Positions 53,380-62,187 of a stretch of DNA of 64,000 bases are shown here, piece by piece. This stretch comes from Sanguibacter hominis ATCC BAA-789 (GTDB taxonomy: Bacteria; Actinomycetota; Actinomycetes; Actinomycetales; Cellulomonadaceae): contig NZ_JAAXOW010000002.1 in the NCBI RefSeq assembly GCF_012396185.1, forward strand, positions 62,001-126,000, read 5' to 3'. The notes below the pieces were generated by a model. The model was not told the origin of the DNA, searched no databases, and saw nothing but the letters and a program-made list of their open reading frames with translations. Every line of letters begins with the position of its first letter. Position 1 is the stretch's first letter. A program made the position numbers and the translations under genes.

Positions 53380-54183
53380 TCAGCCCGACCGGCGCCGCGC
53401 CTCCTCGACGCTGCGCTTGAGCGCGTCCATGAGGCTGACGACCGTGCCGCCGCCCTCCTCGTCACCCTCGGCCGGTGTGCCGAACGTCGCCTCGGTGTCG
53501 AGCGCCTCACCCTTCTCGAGCTTCGCGTCGATGAGCTTGCGCAACTCGGCCTGGTAGTCGTCCGTGTACTGCTCGGGGTGGAAGTCACCCGCGTACGACT
53601 CGACGAGCGACGCCGACATCTTCAGCTCCTGAGGAGTCACCTTCGCTCCGGCGCCCCCCTCGAGCTCGTCGGGGCTGCGCACCTCGTCCGCCCACAGGAG
53701 CGTCTGCAGCGTGAGGATGTCGCCGCGAGCCCGCAGTGCCGCGAGCCGCGTCTTCTGCCGCATCGCGAACCGTGTGATCGCGGTGAGCTCGGACGCCTGG
53801 AGCGTCTTGAGCAGGAGGGCGTACGGCTTGCGCGTCTTCGGGTCGGCCTCGAGGTAGTACGTCCGGTCGAGGAGGATCGGGTCGATCTGGTCCGACGGCA
53901 CGAACTCGACGACCTCGATCTCGCGGCTGTGCTCCGACGGGAGCGACGCGAGGTCCTCCTTCGTCACGACGACCGTCTTCTCGCCGTCGTCGAACGCCTT
54001 GTCGATGTGCTGGAAGTCGACGACCTCGCCGCACACCTCGCAACGGCGCTGGTAGCGGATCCGCCCGCCGTCGGCGTCGTGCACCTGGTGCAGCGGGACG
54101 TCGTGCTCCTCGAGCGCGCTGAAGAGCCGGACCGGCACGTTGACCAGCCCGAACGAGATCGCACCCTTCCACACCGACCGCAC
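53380..54183 (-). CDS. ku: DNA end-binding protein Ku
   Basis: Homodimeric ring that binds double-strand ends and recruits LigD for non-homologous end joining. The 267-residue protein begins RSVWKGAISFGLVNVPVRL and has the conserved RCEVCGEVV, GYEL-like region and the C-terminal LigD-interacting extension typical of bacterial Ku. GTG start six bases after CACACT; divergent from ligD with 44 bases between. Confidence 0.96.
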   Translation of the reverse strand: MRSVWKGAISFGLVNVPVRLFSALEEHDVPLHQVHDADGGRIRYQRRCEVCGEVVDFQHIDKAFDDGEKTVVVTKEDLASLPSEHSREIEVVEFVPSDQIDPILLDRTYYLEADPKTRKPYALLLKTLQASELTAITRFAMRQKTRLAALRARGDILTLQTLLWADEVRSPDELEGGAGAKVTPQELKMSASLVESYAGDFHPEQYTDDYQAELRKLIDAKLEKGEALDTEATFGTPAEGDEEGGGTVVSLMDALKRSVEEARRRSG

Positions 54184-54189
54184 GGTCCC

Positions 54190-54195
54190 AGTGTG
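54190..54195 (-). promoter_or_regulatory. -10 element CACACT, leaderless start of ku
   Basis: On the minus strand CACACT lies six bases before the GTG at 54183. Confidence 0.45.
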
Positions 54196-54215
54196 CGACG
54201 TTTCCGCCGGGGTCG

Positions 54216-54221
54216 CAGGAT
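54216..54221 (+). promoter_or_regulatory. -10 element CAGGAT, leaderless start of ligD
   Basis: CAGGAT lies six bases before the ATG at 54228. With the ku element it makes a compact divergent, leaderless NHEJ promoter pair. Confidence 0.45.
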
Positions 54222-54227
54222 GGACAG

Positions 54228-56690
54228 ATGGTGCGCACGACGACGATCGAGGTCGACGGCCGCTCGCTGCGCGTCACGAACCTCGACAAGGTCATCTACC
54301 CGGCGACCGGGACCACCAAGGGCGACGTGCTCGACTACTACCTCGCGATCGCCCCGACGATGATCCCGCACGTCGCGGGGCGTCCCGTGACGCGCAAGCG
54401 ATGGGTCCACGGCGTCGGGACGGCGGACGCGCCCGGGGAGGTGTTCTTCCAGAAGAACCTCGAGGCGTCCGCGCCGTCGTGGGTGCACCGCCAGGACCTC
54501 GCGCACCGCGACCACACGAACACCTACCCGCTCGTCGAGGAGGAGGACGGTGCCGCGACGCTCGCCTGGTTCGCGCAGCTCGCCGCCCTCGAGGTGCACG
54601 TGCCCCAGTGGCGCTTCGTCGACGACACGACCGCGCGCGGCAAGGTCGTCCACCACCCCGACCGGATGGTCCTCGACCTCGACCCCGGCCCCGGCGCAGG
54701 ACTGGCCGAGTGCGTCGCCGTCGCGCGCCTGTGCCGCGAGATCGTCTCCGGGATGGGCCTCGACCTTGTCCCCGTCACGAGCGGCTCGAAGGGCATCCAC
54801 CTGTATGCGCGCCTCGACGGGACGCTCGCGAGCGACGACGTGTCCGCCGTCGCGCACGAGCTCGCACGGTCCCTCGAGGCCGACCATCCCGATCTCGTCG
54901 TGAGCGACATGAAGAAGTCCCTGCGCGAGGGCCGCGTCCTCGTCGACTGGAGCCAGAACAGCGGCAACAAGACGACCGTCGCGCCCTACTCGCTGCGCGG
55001 CCGCGAACGCCCCGCGGTCGCCGCGCCCCGCACGTGGGACGAGCTCGACGACGACCTCGCGCAGCTCGGGCCGCAGGAGGTGCTCGACCGCGTCGCCCGG
55101 ATCGGCGACCCGATGGCGGTCGCAGGCACGGGCGAGGGAGCCGAGGACCGGCTCGCGCAGTACCGCGCCAAGCGCGACGAGTCGCGCACGCCCGAGCCGT
55201 TCACGTCGTCCGGCAGGGACGCCGGCGGCCCGCCGACCTTCGTCATCCAGGACCACCACGCGAGCCGCCACCACCACGACTTCCGCCTCGAGCACGACGG
55301 CGTGCTGCTGAGCTGGGCGCTGCCGCGACTGACGCCGTCGAGCACGGGCCGCAACAACCTCGCCGTGCAGACCGAGGACCACCCGCTCGACTACGGCACG
55401 TTCGAGGGCACGATCCCGAAGGGCGAGTACGGCGCAGGCACCGTGACGATCTGGGACGCGGGCACCTACCAGGCCGAGAAGATGCGCGACGACGAGATCA
55501 TCGTCGAGCTCGCAGGGCGGCCGGACGGCGGCCTCGCGAACGACGGCGGCCCGCAGCCCCCGACGTTCGTCCTCATCCGCACCGACGCGGAGAAGAGGCA
55601 GTGGCTCATCCACCGCATGGACAAGCGCAAGCACCGCGAGTCGCTGCGCCGCCGCGGTCTGCTGCCGGCAGCGGGTCCCGACGACGGCGCGCCGCCCGAG
55701 CCCGCGCAGGACCTGCGTCCGATGCTCGCTTCGCCCGCCGACGCCGTCGTGCGCCGCGACCTGGCCCGTGCGGGGGCCGACGACAGCCCGTGGGCGCTCG
55801 AGATGAAGTGGGACGGCATCCGCGCGATCGTCACCGTCGACCCGGACGCGAGGACGTGGTCCGTGCGCACCCGGGGCGGCCACGACGTCACGGCCGGCTA
55901 CCCCGAGCTTGCCGAGCTCGTCGACCGCGTCCACGTCCCGGCCGTCCTCGACGGCGAGATCATCGCGCCCGGACCCGACGGGACGCCCGACTTCTCACGG
56001 TTGCAGACGCGCCTCGGCCTCACGGAGCCGCGTGACGTCGAGCGCGCCCGGCGCACCGCCCCCGTCGAGCTCGTGCTGTTCGACGCCCTGCGGGCGAGCG
56101 GTCAGGACCTCACCTCGCTCCCGTACACGCAGAGGCGCGAGGCTCTCGAGATGGTCGTCGACGCCGGCGGGACGATCCAGGTGCCCGACGCCGTCACCCT
56201 CCCGCTCGAGGACGCGCTCGCGGTCTCCGAGAAGCTCGGGCTCGAAGGGGTCCTCGCGAAGCGACGCGATTCCGTCTACCGGCCCGGGGTCCGGTCGACG
56301 GACTGGCGCAAGATCAAGCACGCGCAGCACACGGATGTCGTTGTCGTGGGGTGGCGTCCCGGGCGCGGCGAGCGCACCGGGTCCATCGGGTCGCTCCTCG
56401 TCGCGACGCGCACGTCCGACGGCCTGCGGTACGCGGGCCGTGTCGGCGCGGGTCTCTCCGACCGCGATCTCGCACGGCTCGAGAAGAAGGTCGAGCCGCT
56501 CGCGGCGGACGAGCCGATCGTCGGGGACGTCCCGGCGGCCGAGTCGCGCGACGCGCGCTGGCTGGCGCGCGGGCTCCTCGCTGAGGTCGAGCACGGGGGC
56601 TGGACGGGAAGCGGGCGGCTGCGGCACCCGGTGTGGCGCGGCCTGCGCCCGGACCTCACCGCGTCCCCCGACGGGACCGTCGACGCCTGA
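54228..56690 (+). CDS. ligD: multifunctional ATP-dependent DNA ligase LigD (Pol-PE-Lig)
   Basis: An 820-residue end-joining enzyme. Domain order is polymerase/primase (about 5-290; NLDKVIYPATG, DLDPGPG, VTSGSKGIHLYA), 3'-phosphoesterase (about 330-470; FVIQDHHASRHHHDFRLE) and ligase (about 505-815; nucleotidyl Lys K527 in EMKWDGIRA, EGVLAKRRDS). This is the mycobacterial Pol-PE-Lig order, slightly longer than I recall for M. tuberculosis. With Ku it forms a complete two-component NHEJ system. Confidence 0.96.
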   Translation: MVRTTTIEVDGRSLRVTNLDKVIYPATGTTKGDVLDYYLAIAPTMIPHVAGRPVTRKRWVHGVGTADAPGEVFFQKNLEASAPSWVHRQDLAHRDHTNTYPLVEEEDGAATLAWFAQLAALEVHVPQWRFVDDTTARGKVVHHPDRMVLDLDPGPGAGLAECVAVARLCREIVSGMGLDLVPVTSGSKGIHLYARLDGTLASDDVSAVAHELARSLEADHPDLVVSDMKKSLREGRVLVDWSQNSGNKTTVAPYSLRGRERPAVAAPRTWDELDDDLAQLGPQEVLDRVARIGDPMAVAGTGEGAEDRLAQYRAKRDESRTPEPFTSSGRDAGGPPTFVIQDHHASRHHHDFRLEHDGVLLSWALPRLTPSSTGRNNLAVQTEDHPLDYGTFEGTIPKGEYGAGTVTIWDAGTYQAEKMRDDEIIVELAGRPDGGLANDGGPQPPTFVLIRTDAEKRQWLIHRMDKRKHRESLRRRGLLPAAGPDDGAPPEPAQDLRPMLASPADAVVRRDLARAGADDSPWALEMKWDGIRAIVTVDPDARTWSVRTRGGHDVTAGYPELAELVDRVHVPAVLDGEIIAPGPDGTPDFSRLQTRLGLTEPRDVERARRTAPVELVLFDALRASGQDLTSLPYTQRREALEMVVDAGGTIQVPDAVTLPLEDALAVSEKLGLEGVLAKRRDSVYRPGVRSTDWRKIKHAQHTDVVVVGWRPGRGERTGSIGSLLVATRTSDGLRYAGRVGAGLSDRDLARLEKKVEPLAADEPIVGDVPAAESRDARWLARGLLAEVEHGGWTGSGRLRHPVWRGLRPDLTASPDGTVDA

Positions 56691-56691
56691 C

Positions 56692-56712
56692 CGCGGGACC
56701 GCCGCTCCCGCG
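56692..56712. terminator. short hairpin between convergent ligD and the GST-like gene
   Basis: CGCGGGA (56692-56698) pairs with TCCCGCG (56706-56712) over a seven-base loop. Confidence 0.4.
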
Positions 56713-56726
56713 AGCTACGTCCAGGC

Positions 56727-57716
56727 TCAGCCGATCGCCGGCGGAGCCTCCTCGCGGCGCACGGGCGCCGGTGCGGTGCCGTCGCCGAACGGTCGCCCGC
56801 CGAGCGAGTCACGACCATGTTCCGTGAGCCACCCCGACAGGTCGGGGCCAGCCGGGACGACGCCCGACGGGTTCACGTCGCGGTGCACCTTGTAGTAGTG
56901 GTCCTTGATCTGGCCGAAGTCGATCGTGTCGCCGAAGCCGGGCGTCTGGAACAGGTCACGCGCGTACGCCCACAGCACCGGCATCTCGGTGAGCTTGGAG
57001 CGGTTGCACTTGAAGTGTCCGTGGTAGACGGCGTCGAACCGTACGAGCGTCGGGAACAGCCGCACGTCCGCCTCGGTGATCGTGTCGCCGACGAGGTACC
57101 GCTGTACCGCGAGCCGGTCGCTCAGCCGGTCGAGCTGCGCGAAGAGACGCTCGTACGCGCGCTCGTACGAGGCCTGCGACGTCGAGAAGCCGCACCGGTA
57201 CACGCCGTTGTTGACGTCGCGGTAGATGTCCTCGACGAGCGCGTCGATCTCGTCACGGCGGTTCTCGGGATACAGGTCGGGCGCTCCCGCGCGGTGCAGC
57301 GCCCTCCACTCGGTGCTCAGGTCGAGGGTGATCTGCGCGAAGTCGTTCGTCACGACCGCGCCGTCGCGCGTGTCGACGATCGCCGGCACCGTGATGCCGC
57401 GCTCGTAGCCGGGCACGCGCGTGAAGTACGCCTCCTGGAGGCGTTCGATGCCCAGCACCGGGTCCACCCCTCCCGGGTCGAGGTCGAAGGTCCACGACCG
57501 CTCGTCGTGCGTCGGCCCGCACAGACCGAGGGAGATCGCGTCCTCGAGACCGAGGAGGCGCCGCACGATGAGCGCCCGGTTGGCCCATGGGCAGGCGCGC
57601 GCCGCGACGAGACGGTAGCGGCCGGCCTCGACGGGGTAGCCGTCCGCGCCGTCGGCGGTGATCCGGGTGGCGATGTACCGAGCGTCACGGGTGTACTCGG
57701 GGGAGGCGTACGTCAT
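56727..57716 (-). CDS. Xi-class GST-like (glutathionyl/mycothiol hydroquinone reductase) protein
   Basis: A 329-residue protein of the Xi-class glutathione transferase group, which reduces thiol-conjugated hydroquinones. The catalytic Cys lies in AARACPWANRALIVRR; other family marks are YRCGFSTSQASYE, DVRLFPTLVRFDAVYHGHFKCN and HYYKVHRDVNPSG. Actinobacteria generally make mycothiol instead of glutathione, so S-mycothionyl substrates are likely; this is inference. The ATG at 57716 is chosen for the leaderless -10 six bases upstream; a GTG at 57719 is in frame. Confidence 0.9.
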   Translation of the reverse strand: MTYASPEYTRDARYIATRITADGADGYPVEAGRYRLVAARACPWANRALIVRRLLGLEDAISLGLCGPTHDERSWTFDLDPGGVDPVLGIERLQEAYFTRVPGYERGITVPAIVDTRDGAVVTNDFAQITLDLSTEWRALHRAGAPDLYPENRRDEIDALVEDIYRDVNNGVYRCGFSTSQASYERAYERLFAQLDRLSDRLAVQRYLVGDTITEADVRLFPTLVRFDAVYHGHFKCNRSKLTEMPVLWAYARDLFQTPGFGDTIDFGQIKDHYYKVHRDVNPSGVVPAGPDLSGWLTEHGRDSLGGRPFGDGTAPAPVRREEAPPAIG

Positions 57717-57722
57717 CACAGC

Positions 57723-57728
57723 AGGCTA
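57723..57728 (-). promoter_or_regulatory. -10 element TAGCCT, leaderless start
   Basis: On the minus strand TAGCCT is six bases before the ATG at 57716. Confidence 0.6.
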
Positions 57729-57766
57729 GACGGCGGACCCGGGCCGCGCCGCCCGGGACTGGCGGC

Positions 57767-57772
57767 TACGCT
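57767..57772 (+). promoter_or_regulatory. -10 element TACGCT before the metallophosphoesterase gene
   Basis: Predicts a start near 57779 and a short leader with the ribosome site GAGGGAGGG. Confidence 0.4.
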
Positions 57773-57799
57773 CGTGGCTGCGGCACGAGGGAGGGACCG

Positions 57800-59626
57800 A
57801 TGGACGAGAGCGGACCGGCGCGCAACGCACGGTGGCGGCCAGGGCACCGGGTCCCGCCCCGGTGGTTCCGCTGGTCGTCGGTCGCGCTCGCGGTCGTCGT
57901 CGTCAGCGCGCTCGTCGCTCTCGTGACCGCTCGCACCGACCTGAGCCTGGGGCCGCACGAGGCGCGCTACGAGGTGACGATCGACGGTCAGGTCACGGTC
58001 GACCTGGGGCCGCTCGGCACGATCGAGCTCGACTCGCCGGCCCCGGCGGGGCTCGGCGTGCTCGTCACCGTCAAGGAGATCCCGTCCGACCTCTCCGCGC
58101 TCGAGCAGAGCCCGACGCTCGAGGCGCTCACGAACGACCTCCAGGCCTACCTGCAGTTCTTCGGCGGCCCGTCCGCGACGATCCACGACGCGATCGACGG
58201 CCTGCTCCGGGACGCGGCCACGAGGTTCGTCCTTCTCCTGGCGGGCGCGGCCCTCGTGCTCGGGCTCGCGCTCCTGCTCGCGGGATCGCCGCGACGCTAC
58301 GAGCTTGCGCACGCGTTCGCGCCGCACTCGGCGACCGTGTCGTGGGCGGTCGTGCTGCTCGTCGCGACGCTCGTCGTGACCAACCCTTCGACGGTCGAGC
58401 GCAACACCGCGGGCCAGCGGGAGACGACCGTGTTCGCCGGCACGGCGCTCGAAGGGGCGCGCATCACGGGGCGCCTCGCGGGCGTCGTCGAGACCTATGG
58501 CGGGCAGCTCGTCAAGGTGTACGAGGACAACGAGACGTACTACGCGGAGCTCGCTGCCGCCGCGGAGGCGGCATGGGTCGAACGCGCGGAGCAGGACTCG
58601 GCCGCGGTGTCGCTGCGGCTACCGCGCCCCCCGGCGCCCGACGGCACCGGGTTCGAGGGCCTCGTGGGGTCGGGCGACACGGCGGACGGGGAGCGGACGC
58701 CGGACCCGTCCGGTGCAGGTGACGGCTCGACAGGCACGCCGAGCTCCGCGCCGTCGGCTGACGAGACAACCGACCCCTCCCCGGAGCCGACCGAGGAGCC
58801 GGACCCCGACGACGTCGTCACGCTCCTGCACGTCTCCGACCTGCACTGCAACGTGGGTATGGCCCCTGTGATCCGACGCATCGCCGAGCTCTCGGGAGCC
58901 GCCGCGATCCTCGACACGGGCGACCTCACGATGAACGGCACGGCTGTCGAGCGGTTCTGCGTGACGACGTTCGCCGGTGCTGCGCCCGACGGCGCGCCGT
59001 ACGTCCTCATCACGGGCAACCACGACTCGGCCGAGACGGCCAGGCAGGCTCGCGCGGCGGGCATGACGGTCCTCGACGGCGGCGTGATCGACGTCGAGGG
59101 CGTGCGGATCCTCGGCGACGGGGACCCGAACGAGACGCGTCCGGGGATCGGCACGCAGCTGACCAGCGAGGAGGATGTCGAGGCGTTCGCCGACCGGATG
59201 ATGCGGGTCGCGTGCGACGAGGACGAGCGGGTCGACCTGCTCATGGTCCACACGCCGCGCTCCGGGACGGCTGCGCTCAGCAGCGGCTGTGCCGCGACGC
59301 AGCTCTCCGGGCACGTGCACCGTCGCATCGGCCCGACGCGTGTCGGGCTCGGCGTGCGGTACGTCAGCTCGACGACGGCGGGGGCTGCGGAGGGCCAGCT
59401 CACAGTGGGTCCGCTGCGCGGCGAGTCGCAGATGACCGTCCTGCGGTTCGACCGCACGACGCACCGGATGCTCGACATGCGCGTCGTCGTCGCGCGACCG
59501 GACGGCAGCGTCACCGTCGGTGGTGCGGTCGCGTTCCCGTCGCCGTCGCCGCAGCGGGCGGAGGGCACGGGCGCCGAGAGCGTGCCGTCGGGCGGGCCTG
59601 GCCAGGAGCAGGACGCGCAGCAGTGA
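57800..59626 (+). CDS. membrane-anchored calcineurin-like metallophosphoesterase
   Basis: A 608-residue protein. N-terminal helix (about 26-45), an outside domain, two further helices (about 145-162 and 178-195), another outside stretch, a Ser/Pro/Asp-rich linker (about 280-335) and a phosphoesterase domain with HVSDLHCN, LDTGDLT, ITGNHDS, LLMVHTP and SGHVH, the five calcineurin-type metal motifs. With three helices the catalytic domain is probably outside the cell. Substrate unknown; phospholipid, nucleotide or wall phosphates are possible. A Gln/Glu-rich tail ends the protein. Confidence 0.85.
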   Translation: MDESGPARNARWRPGHRVPPRWFRWSSVALAVVVVSALVALVTARTDLSLGPHEARYEVTIDGQVTVDLGPLGTIELDSPAPAGLGVLVTVKEIPSDLSALEQSPTLEALTNDLQAYLQFFGGPSATIHDAIDGLLRDAATRFVLLLAGAALVLGLALLLAGSPRRYELAHAFAPHSATVSWAVVLLVATLVVTNPSTVERNTAGQRETTVFAGTALEGARITGRLAGVVETYGGQLVKVYEDNETYYAELAAAAEAAWVERAEQDSAAVSLRLPRPPAPDGTGFEGLVGSGDTADGERTPDPSGAGDGSTGTPSSAPSADETTDPSPEPTEEPDPDDVVTLLHVSDLHCNVGMAPVIRRIAELSGAAAILDTGDLTMNGTAVERFCVTTFAGAAPDGAPYVLITGNHDSAETARQARAAGMTVLDGGVIDVEGVRILGDGDPNETRPGIGTQLTSEEDVEAFADRMMRVACDEDERVDLLMVHTPRSGTAALSSGCAATQLSGHVHRRIGPTRVGLGVRYVSSTTAGAAEGQLTVGPLRGESQMTVLRFDRTTHRMLDMRVVVARPDGSVTVGGAVAFPSPSPQRAEGTGAESVPSGGPGQEQDAQQ

Positions 59627-59686
59627 GCGGGCGTTCACGGGTCGAGACGCCGTGAGCGGGCGCGGGCCGGGACGGGAGCGCGGTGC

Positions 59687-59692
59687 GACGAT
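59687..59692 (+). promoter_or_regulatory. -10 element GACGAT, leaderless start of yceI-like gene
   Basis: GACGAT lies six bases before the ATG at 59699. Confidence 0.4.
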
Positions 59693-59698
59693 GGCGGC

Positions 59699-60373
59699 AT
59701 GAGCCGCCGCATGGTCGTCATCCTCGTGTCCGTCGTCGTGGTCGCGCTGCTCGCGGTCCTCGCAGGTCCGCCGCTGTACTCGCGCTGGCAGGAGAGCCGC
59801 AACCCTGACCCGATCACGCTCACGAGCGCCCCCGCGGAGCCGCCTGCGTCCGGGCCGTTCGATCCTGACGGTGCGTGGACCGTCGGCGCGGGATCTGAGG
59901 CCGGGTACCGGGTCGAGGAGGTGCTGCGCGGCGAGGACGTGACCGTCGTCGGGCGCAGCAAGGACGTGACGGGTGACGTCACGATCGCGGACGGCCAGCT
60001 CACCACGGCGACGGTCGCGGTCACGACCGCGACGATCGAGACGGGCGTGGGGCCGCGCGACAGCTTCCTTCGAGAAACGCTCGAGACGAGCACGTTCCCC
60101 GACGCGACGTTCGAGCTCGGAGCGCCTGTCGTGCTTCCCGAGCTCACGGGAGAGCCGGTCGCGGTCGAGGTGACGGGGACGCTCACGATCCGCGACGTCG
60201 CGCGCGAGGTCGCGGTGAGTATGCAGGCGCAGCGGTCCGGCGACGGCGTGCGTGTGAGCGGCTCGATCCCCGTGACGTTCACCGACTTCGAGATCGAGGC
60301 GCCGAACCTGGGGTTCGTGCAGGTCGAGGACGCCGGGACGATCGAGATGCTCCTGGTCCTCGCGCGCGCCTGA
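59699..60373 (+). CDS. YceI family lipid-binding protein
   Basis: A 224-residue protein with an N-terminal membrane helix (VVILVSVVVVALLAVLAG) and a YceI beta-barrel: GAWTVGAGSEAGYRVEE, GDVTIADGQLTTATVAV, RDSFLRETLETSTFPDATF and GTLTIRDVAREV. YceI proteins bind isoprenoid lipids such as polyprenyl or quinone tails. The domain would lie outside the membrane, tethered by the helix. Confidence 0.9.
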   Translation: MSRRMVVILVSVVVVALLAVLAGPPLYSRWQESRNPDPITLTSAPAEPPASGPFDPDGAWTVGAGSEAGYRVEEVLRGEDVTVVGRSKDVTGDVTIADGQLTTATVAVTTATIETGVGPRDSFLRETLETSTFPDATFELGAPVVLPELTGEPVAVEVTGTLTIRDVAREVAVSMQAQRSGDGVRVSGSIPVTFTDFEIEAPNLGFVQVEDAGTIEMLLVLARA

Positions 60374-60377
60374 CCTG

Positions 60378-60396
60378 CCGCACCGCCGCGGGCGGT
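60378..60396 (+). terminator. hairpin after the yceI-like gene
   Basis: GCACCGCC (60378-60385) pairs with GGCGGTGC (60389-60396) over a three-base loop; no T tract. Confidence 0.5.
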
Positions 60397-60430
60397 GCTC
60401 GTGGCCGTTGCGAGGTGTCCTCTCGACGTG

Positions 60431-60456
60431 CGAAAGTTCGGTATGCCGAACTTTCG
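60431..60456 (+). promoter_or_regulatory. perfect 26-bp palindrome on the mntA start: candidate MntR operator
   Basis: CGAAAGTTCGG (60431-60441) and CCGAACTTTCG (60446-60456) are perfect inverted repeats around TATG. The ATG in that centre is the predicted mntA start. Two 11-base arms fit a pair of DtxR-family dimers, and the DtxR/MntR gene is the fourth gene of this cluster. Binding here would block transcription start or early elongation. Confidence 0.75.
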
Positions 60457-61381
60457 GTTTCGCCACTACGAACCACTCCTGGGGATCGTCCTTGCGACCG
60501 CCGCGGTCGCAGCCTGCAGCGGGAAGCCTGCGGCTGCCCCGGCGCCGTCCGCCGACGACCGCCTCCACGTCGTCACCACGTTCACCGTGCTCGCCGACAT
60601 GGTCGCCGAGGTCGGCGGCGACCGCGTCCGCGTCGAGTCGATCACCAAGGCTGGCGCCGAGATCCACGGGTACGAGCCGACACCCGCCGACCTCGTCCGC
60701 GCGCAGGGCGCCGACCTCGTCGTCGACAACGGGCTCGGCCTCGAGGCGTGGTCCGCACGCTTCCTCGACGACGTGGACGCGCCGCACGTCACGGTGAGCG
60801 ACGGCATCGTCCCGCAGCCGATCACGTCGGGCGAGGCAGCGGGCCACCCAAACCCACACGCCTGGATGTCGCCGACCGCAGGCCAGACGTACGTCACGAA
60901 CATCGCCGACGCGCTCGCCGCAGCCGATCCCGACGGTGCTCCCGACTACCGGGCCAACGCTGCGGCCTACCGCGAGCAGCTCGCAGGCCTCGCTCGCGAG
61001 CTCGCCGACGCCGTCGCGACCGTCCCCGAGCCCGCACGCCTCCTCGTGACGTGCGAGGGCGCCTTCTCTTATCTCGCCCGCGACGCGGGCCTGCGCGAGG
61101 CGTACCTCTGGCCCGTCAACGCCGAGTCCCAGGCGACCCCGCGCTCGGCCGTCGCCGTCGTCGACGCGGTGCGCCGGGGCGGCCCGCGCGCCGTCTTCTG
61201 CGAGTCGACCGTGCCCGACGTCGCGCAGCGCCAGGTCGCCCGCGAGACAGGCACGCACCTCGCCGGGCCGCTCTACGTCGACTCCCTCTCAGGCCCCGAC
61301 GGGCCCGTACCCACCTACCTCGACCTGCTCCGCCACACGACGACCACGATCGTCGCCGGACTCACCCAGGAGGAGCTGTGA
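60443..61381 (+). CDS. mntA: manganese ABC transporter substrate-binding lipoprotein
   Basis: The binding protein of a metal ABC importer (cluster A-I), 312 residues. Signal region MPNFRFRHYEPLLGIVLATA then AVAAC, lipid Cys 25. The metal ligands appear as H75 (HGYEPTP), H139 (NPHAWMSP), E205 (CEGAFSYLA) and D280 (YVDSLS). The His-His-Glu-Asp set is that of Mn/Fe binders such as PsaA and MntC; zinc binders have a His at the third place. No ribosome site is clear before the ATG at 60443; a downstream start would lose the signal peptide. The stop overlaps mntB. Confidence 0.9.
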   Translation: MPNFRFRHYEPLLGIVLATAAVAACSGKPAAAPAPSADDRLHVVTTFTVLADMVAEVGGDRVRVESITKAGAEIHGYEPTPADLVRAQGADLVVDNGLGLEAWSARFLDDVDAPHVTVSDGIVPQPITSGEAAGHPNPHAWMSPTAGQTYVTNIADALAAADPDGAPDYRANAAAYREQLAGLARELADAVATVPEPARLLVTCEGAFSYLARDAGLREAYLWPVNAESQATPRSAVAVVDAVRRGGPRAVFCESTVPDVAQRQVARETGTHLAGPLYVDSLSGPDGPVPTYLDLLRHTTTTIVAGLTQEEL

Positions 61382-62187
61382 ACCCCGCAGCCACATCGCC
61401 CGCGCTCGAGGTCCACGACCTCAGCGTCCGCTACGGAGACGTCGTCGCCCTCGACTCCGTGAGCCTCACGCTCCCGCGAGGCTCAGTCACGGGTCTCGTC
61501 GGCGTCAACGGCTCCGGCAAGTCGACGCTCATGCGCGCCGTCGTCGGCGCCGTCCGGCCCACGAGCGGGACCGTGACGATCCTCGGACGTCACGCCGACA
61601 CGGCGCGGCGCGCGGGCGCGCTCGCCCACCTGCCGCAGAGCCAGGACGTCGACTGGACGTTCCCCGTCGTCGTGCGCGACGTCGTCGAGACGGGGCGCTA
61701 CCCGCACCTCGGCCCGATGCGCCGGCTCCGCGCGCACGACCGCGCGGCCGTCGCGGAGGCGCTCGAGCGCGTCGGGCTCACCGATCTCGCCGACCGCCAG
61801 GTCGGCCGGCTGTCCGGCGGGCAGCGGCAGCGCGTCTTCCTCGCCCGGGCTATCGCCCAGGAAGCGGACGTCCTCCTGCTCGACGAGCCGTTCTCCGGTG
61901 TCGACAAGACCCAGGAGGCCGGGATCCTCGCGCTCCTGCGCGGCCTCGCCGCCGACGGTACCTCCGTGCTCGTGTCCACCCACGACCTCCCGACGCTCCC
62001 CGGCCTGGTCGACCAGGTCGTCCTCCTCCAGCGCCGCGTCCTGTTCGCAGGCCCGCCCGACGAGGCGCTCGCGCCCGAACGTCTCGTCGAGGCGTTCACC
62101 GGCCTCGACCTCGGACGGATCGGGGACCTGCGTACTCCCTCCGGATGCATCCCCACCATCCCGACGACGCCGAGGAGCGCCTCATGA
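61378..62187 (+). CDS. mntB: manganese ABC transporter ATP-binding protein
   Basis: A 269-residue ABC ATPase: Walker A GVNGSGKST, Q-loop LPQSQDVDWTFPV (the DW-FP motif typical of metal importers), signature LSGGQRQRVFLARA, Walker B LLLDEPFSG and an H-loop STHDL. GTG start overlapping the mntA stop, with AGGAGG-type sequence upstream; the ATGA overlap at the 3' end couples it to mntC. The last 20 residues (TPSGCIPTIPTTP) look like a read-on extension over the mntC ribosome site. Confidence 0.93.
   Translation: MNPAATSPALEVHDLSVRYGDVVALDSVSLTLPRGSVTGLVGVNGSGKSTLMRAVVGAVRPTSGTVTILGRHADTARRAGALAHLPQSQDVDWTFPVVVRDVVETGRYPHLGPMRRLRAHDRAAVAEALERVGLTDLADRQVGRLSGGQRQRVFLARAIAQEADVLLLDEPFSGVDKTQEAGILALLRGLAADGTSVLVSTHDLPTLPGLVDQVVLLQRRVLFAGPPDEALAPERLVEAFTGLDLGRIGDLRTPSGCIPTIPTTPRSAS

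Noticed and set aside
58619-61258. 879-codon minus-strand open frame over the metallophosphoesterase, yceI and mntA
   Set aside because: No domain, no ribosome site and full overlap with well-supported genes.
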